From: Gemmatimonadota bacterium
Lineage (GTDB): Bacteria > Gemmatimonadota > Gemmatimonadetes > Gemmatimonadales > Gemmatimonadaceae
DNA length: 57,109 bases
Direction of reading: 5' to 3'
Assembly (NCBI GenBank): GCA_031127095.1
Contig: JARIEX010000003.1
Coordinates: 1 to 57,109 of the forward strand
Shown here: in pieces, positions 28,234 to 39,884 of the stretch
Layout: the number at the start of each line of letters is the position of its first letter
How positions within the stretch are numbered: the stretch's first letter is position 1
The notes under the pieces: generated by a model
Told to the model about the DNA's origin: nothing
Databases searched by the model: none
The model's input: the letters and a program-made list of their open reading frames with translations, nothing else
Translations under genes and position numbers: made by a program

Positions 28234-29249
28234 GCGCACCAGCCGATGCCAGCCAGAGCGGTGCGGCTCTTGGCGAATCACTCGATCAGTTTGGGCGGAA
28301 AATCGAGTACCTCCGCATTTCCGTCACCGATCGCTGTAATTTCCGATGCCAGTACTGTATGCCGCTGGAGGGGCTGCCATGGCTCCCGAAGTCTGAGATC
28401 CTGCGGTACGAAGAGATCGCGGACGTGGTGCGGCAGCTGGCACCGCTGGGGCTGCGGCGGCTCCGCATCACCGGCGGCGAGCCTACCATCCGGCCGCAGC
28501 TGCCCTCGCTGGTGCGCATGCTGCGCGAGATCCCCGGGATCGAGGATATCGCCCTCTCCACGAATGGCGTGAAGCTGCCGCAGATGGCAGCCGAGCTCGC
28601 CGATGCGGGGCTGGATCGCGTGAACATCAGTGCGGACTCCCTGCGCCCCGATCGGGTCGTACAGATCGCGCGGCGTGATCTCCACTTCGATCTCGTCACC
28701 GCGGCGCAGGCCGCGCAAGCCGCCGGTCTCGGCCCCATCAAGATCAACGTGGTCGTGATGCGCGGCATCAACGATGACGAAATCGCCGACTTCGCCGCGC
28801 TCACGCGGGACCATCCGTGGCACGTGCGCTTCATCGAGCTCATGCCGGTCGGTGAACTGCGCGAGCTGACCTTCGACCACGTCGTCCCCACGGACGAGGT
28901 CCTCGCGCGGATCCGTGCGGTCGATGCCTTGCAGCCCGATGCGGGTCCGGCGCGGGGGAATGGTCCGGCGGTTTACTACCGCTATCCGGGAGCGGCGGGC
29001 ACGGTGGGGGTGATCACCCCGATGACGCACACGTACTGCGAACGGTGCAACCGGGTACGACTGACCGCCGATGGCCGATTGCGCACGTGCCTCTTCGGCG
29101 ACCACGAAGTGTTACTTCGCGATGCCATCCGGAACGGAACACCGCTAGCCCCGCTCTTCCGGCAGGCGCTGGCCGAGAAGCCCAAAGAACATGAGTTACT
29201 GCAGATGCGGATCGGCGGCTTGCGTGCGCTCAGCCAGGTCGGTGGCTGA
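28230..29249 (+). CDS. moaA: GTP 3',8-cyclase (radical SAM)
   Basis: YLRISVTDRCNFRCQYCMP; LRITGGEPTIRPQ; CERCNRVRLTADGRLRTCLFG. Confidence 0.97.
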   Translation: MSAPADASQSGAALGESLDQFGRKIEYLRISVTDRCNFRCQYCMPLEGLPWLPKSEILRYEEIADVVRQLAPLGLRRLRITGGEPTIRPQLPSLVRMLREIPGIEDIALSTNGVKLPQMAAELADAGLDRVNISADSLRPDRVVQIARRDLHFDLVTAAQAAQAAGLGPIKINVVVMRGINDDEIADFAALTRDHPWHVRFIELMPVGELRELTFDHVVPTDEVLARIRAVDALQPDAGPARGNGPAVYYRYPGAAGTVGVITPMTHTYCERCNRVRLTADGRLRTCLFGDHEVLLRDAIRNGTPLAPLFRQALAEKPKEHELLQMRIGGLRALSQVGG

Positions 29250-29297
29250 CGCGGCTCTGCGCTGCGGGGGCGAGGCCACAGGTGGATACCGGTTGTG

Positions 29298-29326
29298 TTG
29301 CTCGGCTTCGTGCAGCGATCTATGTT
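29298..29326 (+). promoter_or_regulatory. sigma70-like promoter upstream of mdh (TTGCTC-N17-TATGTT)
   Basis: Read by eye in the moaA-mdh gap. Confidence 0.4.
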
Positions 29327-29373
29327 GCCTTCGCTGCTCTCTTCGCAGTAACGGCGCGCGGGTAACTGCCTAA

Positions 29374-30378
<1,005 letters not shown>

Positions 30379-30388
30379 CTCTGACGGG

Positions 30389-30433
30389 ACCGGCGCTGTC
30401 ACTACGGTGAGGGCGCCGGTTTCTTCTTCTTCC
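30389..30433 (+). terminator. rho-independent terminator after mdh
   Basis: accggcgc ... gcgccggt followed by ttcttcttcttcc. Confidence 0.65.
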
Positions 30434-30440
30434 CCCGCCT

Positions 30441-31163
30441 ATGTACGTACTCTCGCGTTTCTGGCAAAGCACGATCGGCAAGAAGATCGTGATGGCGGTG
30501 ACCGGGATCATCGGGATCCTGTTCGTCATCGGCCACATGTCCGGCAATCTGCTCATGTTCAAGGGGCAGGACGCCATGGCGCAGTACGCGCTCCTGCTGC
30601 GCACGAGCATGCCGTTGCTCTGGGCGGTTCGCGTCGGCCTGATCGCCGCCGTTGTCCTCCACGCGGTTGCCGCGTATCAGCTCACCATGCTGTCGCGCGC
30701 CGCGCGCCCGCAAGGGTATGCCGAGCGTCGTCCGCAGGTCACCACGTTCGCCGCGCGCACCATCCGCTGGGGCGGCGTGCTGATTCTGGTGTTCATCGTG
30801 GCGCACCTGCTGCAACTCACCATCGGCGCGGTGCATCCGGATTTCACGCACCTCGATCCGTACAACAACGTGCGCATCCTGCTGTCGAATCCGCTGATGG
30901 CGGCGTTCTATGTGCTGGCGATGGCGGCGCTCGGTCTGCACCTGTACCACGGCAGCTGGGCCGTCGTGCGGACACTCGGCGTGGCCCGACCGTCGGCACA
31001 GCCGCTCAAGCGTCGCCTGGCGCTGGCCATTGCGATCATCGTCGCTGCCGGTTTCATGATCATCCCGATTGCCGCCGTGCTCGGCACGTTCGCGCCGGCA
31101 CCACCGCTTGCCGAATCGTCGGCGGCCACTGCGCTGACGACGCCCGTTGCGGAGACCCACTGA
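30441..31163 (+). CDS. sdhC: succinate dehydrogenase/fumarate reductase cytochrome b558-type subunit
   Basis: [40 protein letters not shown]; several TM segments; followed by sdhA and sdhB. Confidence 0.94.
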   Translation: MYVLSRFWQSTIGKKIVMAVTGIIGILFVIGHMSGNLLMFKGQDAMAQYALLLRTSMPLLWAVRVGLIAAVVLHAVAAYQLTMLSRAARPQGYAERRPQVTTFAARTIRWGGVLILVFIVAHLLQLTIGAVHPDFTHLDPYNNVRILLSNPLMAAFYVLAMAALGLHLYHGSWAVVRTLGVARPSAQPLKRRLALAIAIIVAAGFMIIPIAAVLGTFAPAPPLAESSAATALTTPVAETH

Positions 31164-31164
31164 T

Positions 31165-33078
31165 ATGCTCGACCTGAACGCAAAGACTCCGAGCGGTCCC
31201 CTCGAGCAGAAGTGGGACCAGCATCGTTTCTCGATGAAGCTGGTGAACCCGGCGAACAAGCGTCGGCACAGCGTGATCGTTGTCGGCGCCGGCCTGGCCG
31301 GAGCGTCGGCTGCGGCCAGCATGTCGGAGATGGGGTACAACGTGTCGTGCTTCGTGTACCACGACACGCCCCGCCGGGCGCACTCGATCGCCGCGCAGGG
31401 TGGTATCAACGCGGCTAAGAACTACCAGAACGACGGCGATTCGATCCGCCGGCTGTTCTACGACACCATCAAGGGCGGCGACTTCCGCGCCCGCGAGGCC
31501 AACGTATATCGCTTGGCACAGCTGTCGGTGAACATCATCGATCAGTGTGTGGCGCAGGGTGTACCGTTCGCCCGTGAGTACGGTGGCCTGCTGGCCAATC
31601 GTTCTTTCGGCGGTGCCCAGGTCTCGCGCACGTTCTATGCGCGTGGACAAACCGGACAGCAGCTGCTGCTCGGCGCGTACTCGGCCCTCGAACGTCAGAT
31701 CGCGCTCAAGGGCGTGCAGATGCACACGTTCGAAGAGATGCTCGATGTGGTGGTGGTGGATGGGCATGCGCGCGGGATCGTGACGCGCAACCTGCTCACC
31801 GGCAAGGTCACGTCGCACGCGGCGGATGCCGTGGTACTCGCGACGGGCGGGTATGGCAACGTGTTCTACCTCAGCACGAACGCCATGCTGTCGAACACGA
31901 CGGCCACGTGGCGTGCGTATAAGAAGGGCGCGGCGTTCGCCAACCCGTGCTATACGCAGATCCACCCCACGTGCATTCCGGTGAGCGGCGACCACCAGTC
32001 GAAGCTCACGCTCATGTCGGAATCGCTCCGGAACGACGGACGCGTGTGGGTGCCGATCAAGCGCGGGGACAATCGCGCACCGGCCGCCATCCCGGAAGCG
32101 GAGCGCGATTACTTCCTGGAGCGGAAGTATCCGAGCTTCGGCAACCTGGCGCCGCGTGACATTTCGTCGCGTGCCGCCAAGGAAGCCTGCGATGATGGTC
32201 GCGGTGTCGGCCCGGGCGGGCTGGGCGTGTATCTGGATTTCGCGGATGCCATCAAGCGCCTCGGCAAGGACACGATCGCCGAACGCTACGGCAATCTGTT
32301 CGACATGTATCAGCGCATCACGGATGAAAATCCGTATGAGCGGCCGATGCGTATCTACCCGGCGGTGCACTACACGATGGGCGGCTTGTGGGTGGACTAC
32401 AACCTCATGAGCACCATCCCCGGCCTGCACGTGGCTGGCGAGGCGAACTTCTCCGATCACGGGGCGAACCGGCTCGGCGCATCAGCGCTGATGCAGGGCC
32501 TGGCTGATGGGTACTTCGTGTTGCCGTACACGATCGGAGACTACATCGCCAGCACGAAGCTCGCGAAGGTCGACAACACGCACGCCGAATTCAAGGCAGC
32601 GGAAGAGTCGGTGCGCGCGCAGACGAAGCGCTTCCTGGATATCAAGGGCAAGCGCACCGTCGACTCCTTCCACAAGGAGCTCGGGAAGATCATGTGGGAG
32701 TACTGCGGCATGGCGCGCTCGAAGGAAGGACTCACCAAAGCGCTGGAGCTGATTGCCGCGCTCAAGGGCGAGTTCTGGAGCAACGTGAACGTGCCGGGTA
32801 GCGGCGACAATCTCAATCAGGCGCTCGAAAACGCGGGACGCGTGTCGGACTTCATCGAACTCGGTGAGCTGATGTGCCGCGACGCGCTGGCGCGCGAAGA
32901 GTCGTGCGGCGGTCATTTCCGCGTGGAATATCAGGACGCCGGCGAAGCGCAGCGCAACGACGATGACTTTGCCTACGTCGCCGCGTGGGAGTTCGCGGGC
33001 GAGGGCAAGGCGCCGATTCTCAACAAGGAACCGTTGGTGTACGAGAACGTGCACCTCTCCACCCGGAGCTACAAGTAA
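31165..33078 (+). CDS. sdhA: succinate dehydrogenase/fumarate reductase flavoprotein subunit
   Basis: [73 protein letters not shown]. Confidence 0.97.
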   Translation: MLDLNAKTPSGPLEQKWDQHRFSMKLVNPANKRRHSVIVVGAGLAGASAAASMSEMGYNVSCFVYHDTPRRAHSIAAQGGINAAKNYQNDGDSIRRLFYDTIKGGDFRAREANVYRLAQLSVNIIDQCVAQGVPFAREYGGLLANRSFGGAQVSRTFYARGQTGQQLLLGAYSALERQIALKGVQMHTFEEMLDVVVVDGHARGIVTRNLLTGKVTSHAADAVVLATGGYGNVFYLSTNAMLSNTTATWRAYKKGAAFANPCYTQIHPTCIPVSGDHQSKLTLMSESLRNDGRVWVPIKRGDNRAPAAIPEAERDYFLERKYPSFGNLAPRDISSRAAKEACDDGRGVGPGGLGVYLDFADAIKRLGKDTIAERYGNLFDMYQRITDENPYERPMRIYPAVHYTMGGLWVDYNLMSTIPGLHVAGEANFSDHGANRLGASALMQGLADGYFVLPYTIGDYIASTKLAKVDNTHAEFKAAEESVRAQTKRFLDIKGKRTVDSFHKELGKIMWEYCGMARSKEGLTKALELIAALKGEFWSNVNVPGSGDNLNQALENAGRVSDFIELGELMCRDALAREESCGGHFRVEYQDAGEAQRNDDDFAYVAAWEFAGEGKAPILNKEPLVYENVHLSTRSYK

Positions 33079-33848
33079 TGAAGCTCACTCTGAACGTCTG
33101 GCGTCAGCCGGCCTCGCAGTCTCCGGGCAAGCTCGAGACGTACACGCTCGATGGTGTCAGCGCGGACATGTCGTTCCTCGAGATGTTCGACCTGCTCAAC
33201 GAGCAGCTCACGATGGAAGGGAAGGTGCCGGTCGCCTTCGCCCACGATTGCCGCGAAGGCATTTGCGGGTCGTGCTCGATGATGATCAACGGGCAGGCGC
33301 ACGGGCCGTGGGCCGGGGCCGCTACCTGCCAGTTGCATATGCGCGCGTTCAAGGACGGCGACATCATCACCGTCGAGCCGTGGCGTGCGGCGGGCTTCCC
33401 GATCGTGAAGGATCTGGTGGTGAATCGTGGGTCCCTCGACCGCATCATCCAGGCGGGCGGGTACGTGTCGGTGAACACCGGCGGTGCGCGCGACGCCAAC
33501 TCGATCCTGATTGGCAAGGACACGGTGGAAGAGGCCATGGACGCCGCGGCGTGCATCGGCTGCGGCGCCTGCGTGGCGGCGTGCCCGAATGCCTCGGCGT
33601 CGTTGTTCACCGGGGCTAAGATCACGCACCTCGGCATGTTGCCGCAGGGGCAGCCGGAGCGGGACACGCGTGCACTGGCGATGGTCGAGCAGATGGATAT
33701 CGAGGGCTTCGGACACTGCACGCTGGTTGGTGAGTGTCAGGAAGCATGCCCGAAGGAGATCAGTATCGACGTCATCAAGAAGATGAATCGTGATTATCTG
33801 GTGGCGACGGCCAAGCGGCAGGAGCCCCGGCAGGCGAGCGGCGGCTGA
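33078..33848 (+). CDS. sdhB: succinate dehydrogenase/fumarate reductase iron-sulfur subunit
   Basis: [47 protein letters not shown]. Confidence 0.97.
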   Translation: MKLTLNVWRQPASQSPGKLETYTLDGVSADMSFLEMFDLLNEQLTMEGKVPVAFAHDCREGICGSCSMMINGQAHGPWAGAATCQLHMRAFKDGDIITVEPWRAAGFPIVKDLVVNRGSLDRIIQAGGYVSVNTGGARDANSILIGKDTVEEAMDAAACIGCGACVAACPNASASLFTGAKITHLGMLPQGQPERDTRALAMVEQMDIEGFGHCTLVGECQEACPKEISIDVIKKMNRDYLVATAKRQEPRQASGG

Positions 33849-33867
33849 CCGCGCAGCGGCGACTGAT

Positions 33868-33907
33868 CAGGGGGAGTGTTGCTTCGGCAACGCTCCCCCT
33901 TTTTTTG
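33868..33907 (+). terminator. strong rho-independent terminator after sdhB
   Basis: agggggagtgttg cttcgg caacgctccccct ttttttg. Confidence 0.92.
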
Positions 33908-33923
33908 TCGTATCTTTTCCACC

Positions 33924-34748
33924 ATGAGACATACCATTCGCCTCGGCGTCGTTGGTCTGATCCTGTTCGCCGCATCGTCGGCGACGGCACAGTCCGGTGA
34001 TGCGACACGTGGACTCGCGCTGATGCAGTCGTTCCGGGACTCCCTGCCAGCGAACAGCGGAAACGGGCTGCGCTGCGTGAGTTGCCATCTCGACAACGGG
34101 ACGCGGGCCACCGCCATGCCGTGGACCGGGAGTGCGGCGCGGTATCCGCGCTACCGGGCCCGCCCTGGCTACGAGGAGACGCTGGCGCGCCGCGTCAACG
34201 AGTGCATCGCGCGCAGCCTCGCGGGGCGCATGCTCCCTGAGGCCGGGAGCGACATGCGCGACATGCTCGCCTACCTCGAGACACTGCGTACCCTACCGCG
34301 TCCGGCGGGAGTGGATTCCGTCAAGTTGGCGGGACGCGCGGTGCCGGGGCGCCGGGGGTATGCGGCGCAGTGCGCCCGTTGTCACGGTGCGAATGGCGCA
34401 GGGTTGCCGATCGCCCCGGCGGTCTGGGGACGCCAGAGTTTTTCCGTCGGGGCGGGCATGTCCCGCCAGTTCACGCTCGCGACCTTTCTGCGGCACAACA
34501 TGCCGTTCGATCACAGCATCACGCTCGACGACCGCCAGGCCGCGGACATCGCGGCGTTCGTCCTCGCGCAGCCCCGGCAGGATCATCCCGGTAAGGAGCG
34601 CGACTGGCCGAAGGGTGATGCCCCACCCGACGTGGCATACGCCACCGCGGCCGCCAAGGCGGCCGGCACGCCGCTCCCGCCGCGACGGCCGCTTCTTCCC
34701 CGTCGTGTCTCTCCCGATTCACTTGCCACCCGCCGAGCGCCACGATGA
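33924..34748 (+). CDS. exported diheme c-type cytochrome (TsdA-like)
   Basis: Signal peptide MRHTIRLGVVGLILFAASSATAQ; two heme motifs CVSCH and CARCH; RRVNECIARSLAGRMLP resembles the TsdA interheme region. Confidence 0.85.
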   Translation: MRHTIRLGVVGLILFAASSATAQSGDATRGLALMQSFRDSLPANSGNGLRCVSCHLDNGTRATAMPWTGSAARYPRYRARPGYEETLARRVNECIARSLAGRMLPEAGSDMRDMLAYLETLRTLPRPAGVDSVKLAGRAVPGRRGYAAQCARCHGANGAGLPIAPAVWGRQSFSVGAGMSRQFTLATFLRHNMPFDHSITLDDRQAADIAAFVLAQPRQDHPGKERDWPKGDAPPDVAYATAAAKAAGTPLPPRRPLLPRRVSPDSLATRRAPR

Positions 34749-35380
34749 CGTACGACACCACTCCCGCACCGGGCCGCCGGTCGTTCCTGTCCAGACTGCT
34801 GGCCGCCGGCGCGGCCATCGGGATGGGTGCCCCGCGCGCCGTTCAGGCGTTGGCCCCCGTGCGGCCGGACACGACCGCTGACGACCCGTGGACGACGCGC
34901 CTCACGGGCACGCAGCGCGTGGTGTTCCACTCGCATCTGGCGAGCGATGGGATTGCGTTGCGCTGGGCGCAGACCTACCTCGACACGCAGAAGAGTGCGT
35001 ACGGCCTCACCGATGCCGACAGTGGCGTGGTGATCGGGTTGAACGGCCGCGCGATCGGCCTGTTGTTCAACGACGCGATCTGGGGGAAGTACCCGATCGG
35101 CGAGACGCTTCAGATGCCGGGGGCACGGAATGCGAACACCGCGCTCGTGGCTCAGCTCGTTGCGCGCGGTGTGATCATTCTGGCGTGCAATAATTCGATC
35201 CGTGCGGCGGGGCAGCGCTTCTTGCCCGAGGCCCAGCGCGGCGATGCCGCACTGCGCACGGCGTTCTCCGACGACGTCCGAGCCAATCTGTTGCCCGGCG
35301 TCGAGGTCGTGCCGGCGATGATCGTGACGCTACAGCAGGCGCAGGACCGGGGCTGCCGGTACATCTACGGCGGCGGCTGA
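34745..35380 (+). CDS. Tat-exported DsrE-like protein
   Basis: Twin-arginine signal GRRSFLSRLLAAGAAIGMGAPRAVQA; DsrE-like C-term VARGVIILACNNSIRA...LLPGVEVVPAMIVTLQQAQDRGCRYIYGGG; ATGA overlap with the cytochrome gene. Confidence 0.75.
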   Translation: MTYDTTPAPGRRSFLSRLLAAGAAIGMGAPRAVQALAPVRPDTTADDPWTTRLTGTQRVVFHSHLASDGIALRWAQTYLDTQKSAYGLTDADSGVVIGLNGRAIGLLFNDAIWGKYPIGETLQMPGARNANTALVAQLVARGVIILACNNSIRAAGQRFLPEAQRGDAALRTAFSDDVRANLLPGVEVVPAMIVTLQQAQDRGCRYIYGGG

Positions 35381-35439
35381 GAGGGCGTTTGGTGCGGCGG
35401 CGGCTGATCAGTCCGTGAGTCAGCCGCCGCCCGGATAGG

Positions 35440-36021
35440 TCAGATGCGGGGCAGCGTGACGCCGTGCTGGCCCTGATACTTGCCCTTCTTGTCCCCGTAC
35501 GACACCTCGGGCGGTTCGTCCCCGGTGAAGAACACCACCTGCGCGATGCCTTCGTTGGCGTAGATCTTGGCCGGCAGCGGGGTCGTATTCGAGATCTCGA
35601 GGGTCACGTACCCCTCCCATTCCGGTTCGAAGGGCGTGACGTTGGTGATGATCCCGCAGCGGGCATAGGTGCTCTTGCCGACGGTCAGGGTCAGCACGTT
35701 ACGCGGAATCCGGAAGTACTCGACGCTCCGGGCCAGCGCGAACGAGTTGGGCGGGACGATACAGACGTCCCCTTCAAATTCCACGAAACTCCTCGGGTCG
35801 AACGCCTTCGGGTCGACGATCGAGCTGAGCACGTTCGTGAAGATCTTGAATTCACGCGCGACGCGCATGTCGTAGCCGTACGAGCTGACGCCGTACGAAA
35901 TGACGCCCTCGCGGACTTGGCGATCCTCGAACGGTTCGATCATGCCATGATCCCGCGCCATGCGCGTGATCCAGCGGTCTGAGCAGAGCCCCATGAGGCA
36001 GATGGGAAAGAGGTGAGCCAT
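35440..36021 (-). CDS. dcd: dCTP deaminase
   Basis: [83 protein letters not shown]. Confidence 0.95.
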   Translation of the reverse strand: MAHLFPICLMGLCSDRWITRMARDHGMIEPFEDRQVREGVISYGVSSYGYDMRVAREFKIFTNVLSSIVDPKAFDPRSFVEFEGDVCIVPPNSFALARSVEYFRIPRNVLTLTVGKSTYARCGIITNVTPFEPEWEGYVTLEISNTTPLPAKIYANEGIAQVVFFTGDEPPEVSYGDKKGKYQGQHGVTLPRI

Positions 36022-36166
36022 GCCGGGGTCGGACCGCCCGGTCCTGCCCGTGGGGCACGGCGTGGTGCAAAGATACTGCGAATCCGGCGGGAAACTACGG
36101 ATCTGCGCCGCCCCGTGTGAAACGCGCTTCGCCGGTTACTTCCGTCGTCGGGTGAGGCGGTGGGCG

Positions 36167-36195
36167 TTGAGCGTTGATGGTCCCGCTGGTACCTT
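36167..36195 (+). promoter_or_regulatory. sigma70-like promoter for nuoA-N (TTGAGC-N17-TACCTT)
   Basis: Read by eye in the dcd-nuoA divergent intergenic region. Confidence 0.4.
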
Positions 36196-36267
36196 CCGCA
36201 TGCTGCATTGTGAATTCTTTCACGAGGACTGGCCGCGCCCCGGCGCGGCGATCCGTTCGCCTCTGCG

Positions 36268-36672
36268 ATGCTACGAAATTATCTGCCGGTCCTGCTGCTC
36301 CTGGGCTTCGTCGTTCTCAACGCGGTGCTGATTCTCGGCATCGCGCATCTCACCGTGCGCGCACAACCCACGCCGGTGAAATCGCAGCCGTACGAGTCGG
36401 GGATGAGCCCCCTCGGCGATGCCCGCGACCGCTTCTCGGTCAAGTTCTACCTCGTCGCCATGCTGTTCATCGTCTTCGATATCGAAACGGTGTTCATGAT
36501 TCCGTGGGGCGTGTATTACCGGCAGCTCTCGTGCCACGTGCCGATGGTGGCCGGCGCATGTCCCGCCGGCCAGCTGTCATTCTTCGGTCTCGGTGAGATG
36601 CTCGTCTTTGCGGCCATTCTCGTCGTGGGGTTTGTTTATGTCTGGAAGAAGGGAGCGTTGACGTGGGACTGA
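36268..36672 (+). CDS. nuoA: NADH-quinone oxidoreductase subunit A
   Basis: [42 protein letters not shown]. Confidence 0.97.
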   Translation: MLRNYLPVLLLLGFVVLNAVLILGIAHLTVRAQPTPVKSQPYESGMSPLGDARDRFSVKFYLVAMLFIVFDIETVFMIPWGVYYRQLSCHVPMVAGACPAGQLSFFGLGEMLVFAAILVVGFVYVWKKGALTWD

Positions 36673-37289
36673 TTTCCCCGGCCGATCACCGACTCGTTGA
36701 GGTCGATCCCGGCGCACAGGATGGCTGGGTGACCACGCGGCTCGATTTCCTCGTGAACTGGGCACGTGCTGGGTCGTTGTGGCCGATGCCCTTTGGGACC
36801 GCCTGCTGCGCCATCGAGTTCATGGCCACGGCGGCAAGCCGATTCGATCTGGCGCGGTTCGGGATGGAACGGCTGAGCTACTCGCCGCGTCAGGCCGACG
36901 TGTTGCTGTGCGCAGGGCGCGTACCGCTGAAACTCGCGCCGGTCCTGCGCCGGATCTATCAGCAGATGCCGCAGCCCAAGTGGGTCATTTCCATGGGTGC
37001 GTGCGCCTCCACCGGCGGCATGTTTGACAACTACGCCGTGGTGCAGGGCATTGACACCATCATTCCGGTCGACGTGTACGTGCCGGGTTGCCCGCCGCGC
37101 CCGGAAGCGCTCATGCACGGCATCATGATGCTGCAGAAGAAGGTGATGCAGGAGCGGTTGCGCGACACCACGCGTCACGTCGAGATCGTGCCCGACCCGG
37201 AGAGTCAGCTGTACATCCCGCCGTCCCGCATCGACGAGCTGTCGGAGCCGTTCGGCAACTCCGTGCATCAGACGCGGTCGGCGCCGTGA
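36663..37289 (+). CDS. nuoB: NADH-quinone oxidoreductase subunit B
   Basis: [57 protein letters not shown]. Confidence 0.97.
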   Translation: MGLISPADHRLVEVDPGAQDGWVTTRLDFLVNWARAGSLWPMPFGTACCAIEFMATAASRFDLARFGMERLSYSPRQADVLLCAGRVPLKLAPVLRRIYQQMPQPKWVISMGACASTGGMFDNYAVVQGIDTIIPVDVYVPGCPPRPEALMHGIMMLQKKVMQERLRDTTRHVEIVPDPESQLYIPPSRIDELSEPFGNSVHQTRSAP

Positions 37290-38029
37290 CGACGCCGATC
37301 GTTTCCACAGGTGGTGCGACCGACGTGGCGGTCATCGTGCAGGCGGCCGTTGCATCGGACAGCAACGGGGCACCGATCACGCCCACGCATATCGTGCACC
37401 ACGGCGGGCCCATCAACCCGACGGCCGACACGCTGCACGCTCGCTTCGGCGCGGCGATCGTGCGGACCGAGGTGACGTGGGGGGAAACCACCGTGTTCGT
37501 CGACGGCGCCGCGCTACACGACATCGTGCGCTGGCTGCACGACGAACCGTCGGAGCGGTACGACTACCTCGTCGACATCACCGCGGTCGAGTATCGCGAC
37601 GCCGATCGCCCCATCGAAGTGGTCTGGCATTTGCGCGCGCTCGCGCACCGTCGGTTTCTGCGGCTCAAGGTCGAGCTGCCGAAGCGACGCCTGCTGGCGG
37701 TGGCGTCGGTGATGGACATCTACTCGGGGGCTGACTGGCTCGAGCGCGAGTGCTACGACATGTTCGGCATCCGCTTTGAGGGGCATCCGGACCTGCGTCG
37801 GCTGCTACTCTGGGAGACGTATCAGGAAGGGCATCCGCTGCGGAAGGACTTTCCGCTGCGTGGGCGCTTCAGCCGCGCCGAACAGCTCAAGCAGGCGCTC
37901 GCCGCCAACCCTGAGGCGCGGTACTCGAAGGACGAGTTGTCGATTGCCGAAGCGTTCGACTCGCTGCCGGATGACATGAAGCGTCGGCTCGCCGTGCGCG
38001 GCGACGACACCGGGATGGTGGGCGAATGA
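37286..38029 (+). CDS. nuoC: NADH-quinone oxidoreductase subunit C
   Basis: [44 protein letters not shown] start. Confidence 0.95.
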   Translation: MTTPIVSTGGATDVAVIVQAAVASDSNGAPITPTHIVHHGGPINPTADTLHARFGAAIVRTEVTWGETTVFVDGAALHDIVRWLHDEPSERYDYLVDITAVEYRDADRPIEVVWHLRALAHRRFLRLKVELPKRRLLAVASVMDIYSGADWLERECYDMFGIRFEGHPDLRRLLLWETYQEGHPLRKDFPLRGRFSRAEQLKQALAANPEARYSKDELSIAEAFDSLPDDMKRRLAVRGDDTGMVGE

Positions 38030-39336
38030 GTGCACGGCGAACGATCGAGGTGGCCCTCGGTACCAGTGGCCTCGACGGACAGGGGAATCCGCTCCGTGCG
38101 CCGCTTGTGGCGCAGGGGGGACGCGCGGTCGCCCTGGACGCGCCGGTGATGACGCCCGAGCCGGAGATGGAATCCGACCACATGCTCATCAACATCGGAC
38201 CCCAGCATCCGGCCACGCACGGCGTGTTGCGGTTGGTGCTCGAGCTCGATGGTGAGACGGTGGTGCGCTGCATTCCGCACATCGGCTATCTGCATTGTGG
38301 TTTCGAGAAGATCGGCGAGTACCGCCAGTACAACCAGATCATCCCGTGGACGGATCGCGAGGATTACCTCAACTCGCCGGGGAACAACGTCGCGTTCGCA
38401 TTGGGAGCGGAGCGGTTGTTCGGCGTGGGAATGACGGAGCGCTGCAAGGTACTGCGTGTCATCCTGATGGAACTGTCACGGATCATTTCGCACCTCGTCT
38501 GGCTCGGGACCACCTCCGTCGACATCGGCGCGTTCACGCCATTCCTGTGGTTGTATCAGGAACGCGAGAACGTGTACAACCTGCTTGAGGGATGGGTTGG
38601 CGCACGCCTCACGACCACCGCGACACGCGTCGGCGGCATGGCAGCAGACATTCCCGATGGCTGGGTGGATGGCCTCCGGGCGTTCCTGCGCGGCTTTCCG
38701 AAGACGCTCGACGAGTCGGTGCGGATGCTGGAAACGAATGCCATCTGGGCCGGGCGTACGGTGGGACTCGGCGCGATGAATGCGCAGGAGGCGGTGAACG
38801 CCGGGTTGTCGGGTCCCATGCTGCGGGCGTCCGGCGTCGCGTATGACGTGCGTAAGGATTTCCCGTATCTCGACTACGAGACCTATGACTTCGACGTGCC
38901 GGTCGGAACCGCCGGTGATGTGTACGATCGCTTCCTCGTCCGCGTCGAGGAGATGCGCCAGAGCGTGCGCATTCTCGAACAGGCGCTGCAGCGGTTGCCC
39001 GGTGGCCCGGTGAACATCGACGATCCGCGGCTCATCCTGCCGCCCAAGCACAAGGCCACGAGCGAGATGGAATCCATGATCCATCATTTCAAACTCGTGA
39101 TGGAAGGGCCGCGTCCGCCGATCGGCGAGTGCTACGTGCCGGTGGAGAGTCCGAAAGGCGAGAAGGGCTACTACATGGTCAGCGACGGAAGCGCGAAGCC
39201 CGTCCGCTGGCGTATCCGCCCGCCGTCGTTCGTGAACCTGTCGGCCATCCCGAAGATGGTCGAGGGGCACCTCCTCTCGGACGTGATCGCGATCAACGCC
39301 AGCATCGACATCGTGATGGGAGAGATCGACCGGTGA
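38026..39336 (+). CDS. nuoD: NADH-quinone oxidoreductase subunit D
   Basis: NIGPQHPATHGVLRLVLELDGETVVRCIPHIGYLHCGFEKIGEYR. Confidence 0.97.
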   Translation: MSARRTIEVALGTSGLDGQGNPLRAPLVAQGGRAVALDAPVMTPEPEMESDHMLINIGPQHPATHGVLRLVLELDGETVVRCIPHIGYLHCGFEKIGEYRQYNQIIPWTDREDYLNSPGNNVAFALGAERLFGVGMTERCKVLRVILMELSRIISHLVWLGTTSVDIGAFTPFLWLYQERENVYNLLEGWVGARLTTTATRVGGMAADIPDGWVDGLRAFLRGFPKTLDESVRMLETNAIWAGRTVGLGAMNAQEAVNAGLSGPMLRASGVAYDVRKDFPYLDYETYDFDVPVGTAGDVYDRFLVRVEEMRQSVRILEQALQRLPGGPVNIDDPRLILPPKHKATSEMESMIHHFKLVMEGPRPPIGECYVPVESPKGEKGYYMVSDGSAKPVRWRIRPPSFVNLSAIPKMVEGHLLSDVIAINASIDIVMGEIDR

Positions 39337-39884
39337 GTCATGGCCCTTCAGCCAGCGGGGGCGCGCTCGTCGCCGCCCCGCCGCACGGCACGCACCACGG
39401 CGAACCGCATGTGCCGGTGTTCGTCGGTGACGCGCGGGACGCGCTCGACCGCATCCTCTCGCGGTATCCCACGAAACAGGCGGCGTTGCTACCCGCGCTG
39501 TGGATGTTGCAGGACGCCCGGGGCTGGGTGAGCGACAGTGGCATTGAAGAGGTCGCCGGTCTGCTGGCGATCACGCCGGCCTATGTAAAAGGCGTGGTCA
39601 GCTTCTACACCATGTACCACCAGCATCCTGTCGGCCGCCATTTCATTCAGGTCTGCACCACGACCCCGTGCAACGTGTGCGGCGCCGAGGATGTGGTGAA
39701 GTCACTGCTCGAGCACACCGGCTGCGGCGACCTCGGTCTGACCAGTGCGGATGGCCGGTTCACCGTGGTCGAGGTCGAGTGCCTCGGTGCCTGCGGGTTC
39801 GCCACGCCGATCATGATCAACAACGATTTTGTGGAATCGGTGACACCGGAGTCGGTGCCCCGGATTCTGTCGGAGCTGAAGTAA
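39333..39884 (+). CDS. nuoE: NADH-quinone oxidoreductase subunit E
   Basis: VVSFYTMYHQHPVGRHFIQVCTTTPCNVCGAEDV; ECLGACGFATPIMINNDF; GTG start overlapping nuoD. Confidence 0.95.
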   Translation: MSHGPSASGGALVAAPPHGTHHGEPHVPVFVGDARDALDRILSRYPTKQAALLPALWMLQDARGWVSDSGIEEVAGLLAITPAYVKGVVSFYTMYHQHPVGRHFIQVCTTTPCNVCGAEDVVKSLLEHTGCGDLGLTSADGRFTVVEVECLGACGFATPIMINNDFVESVTPESVPRILSELK

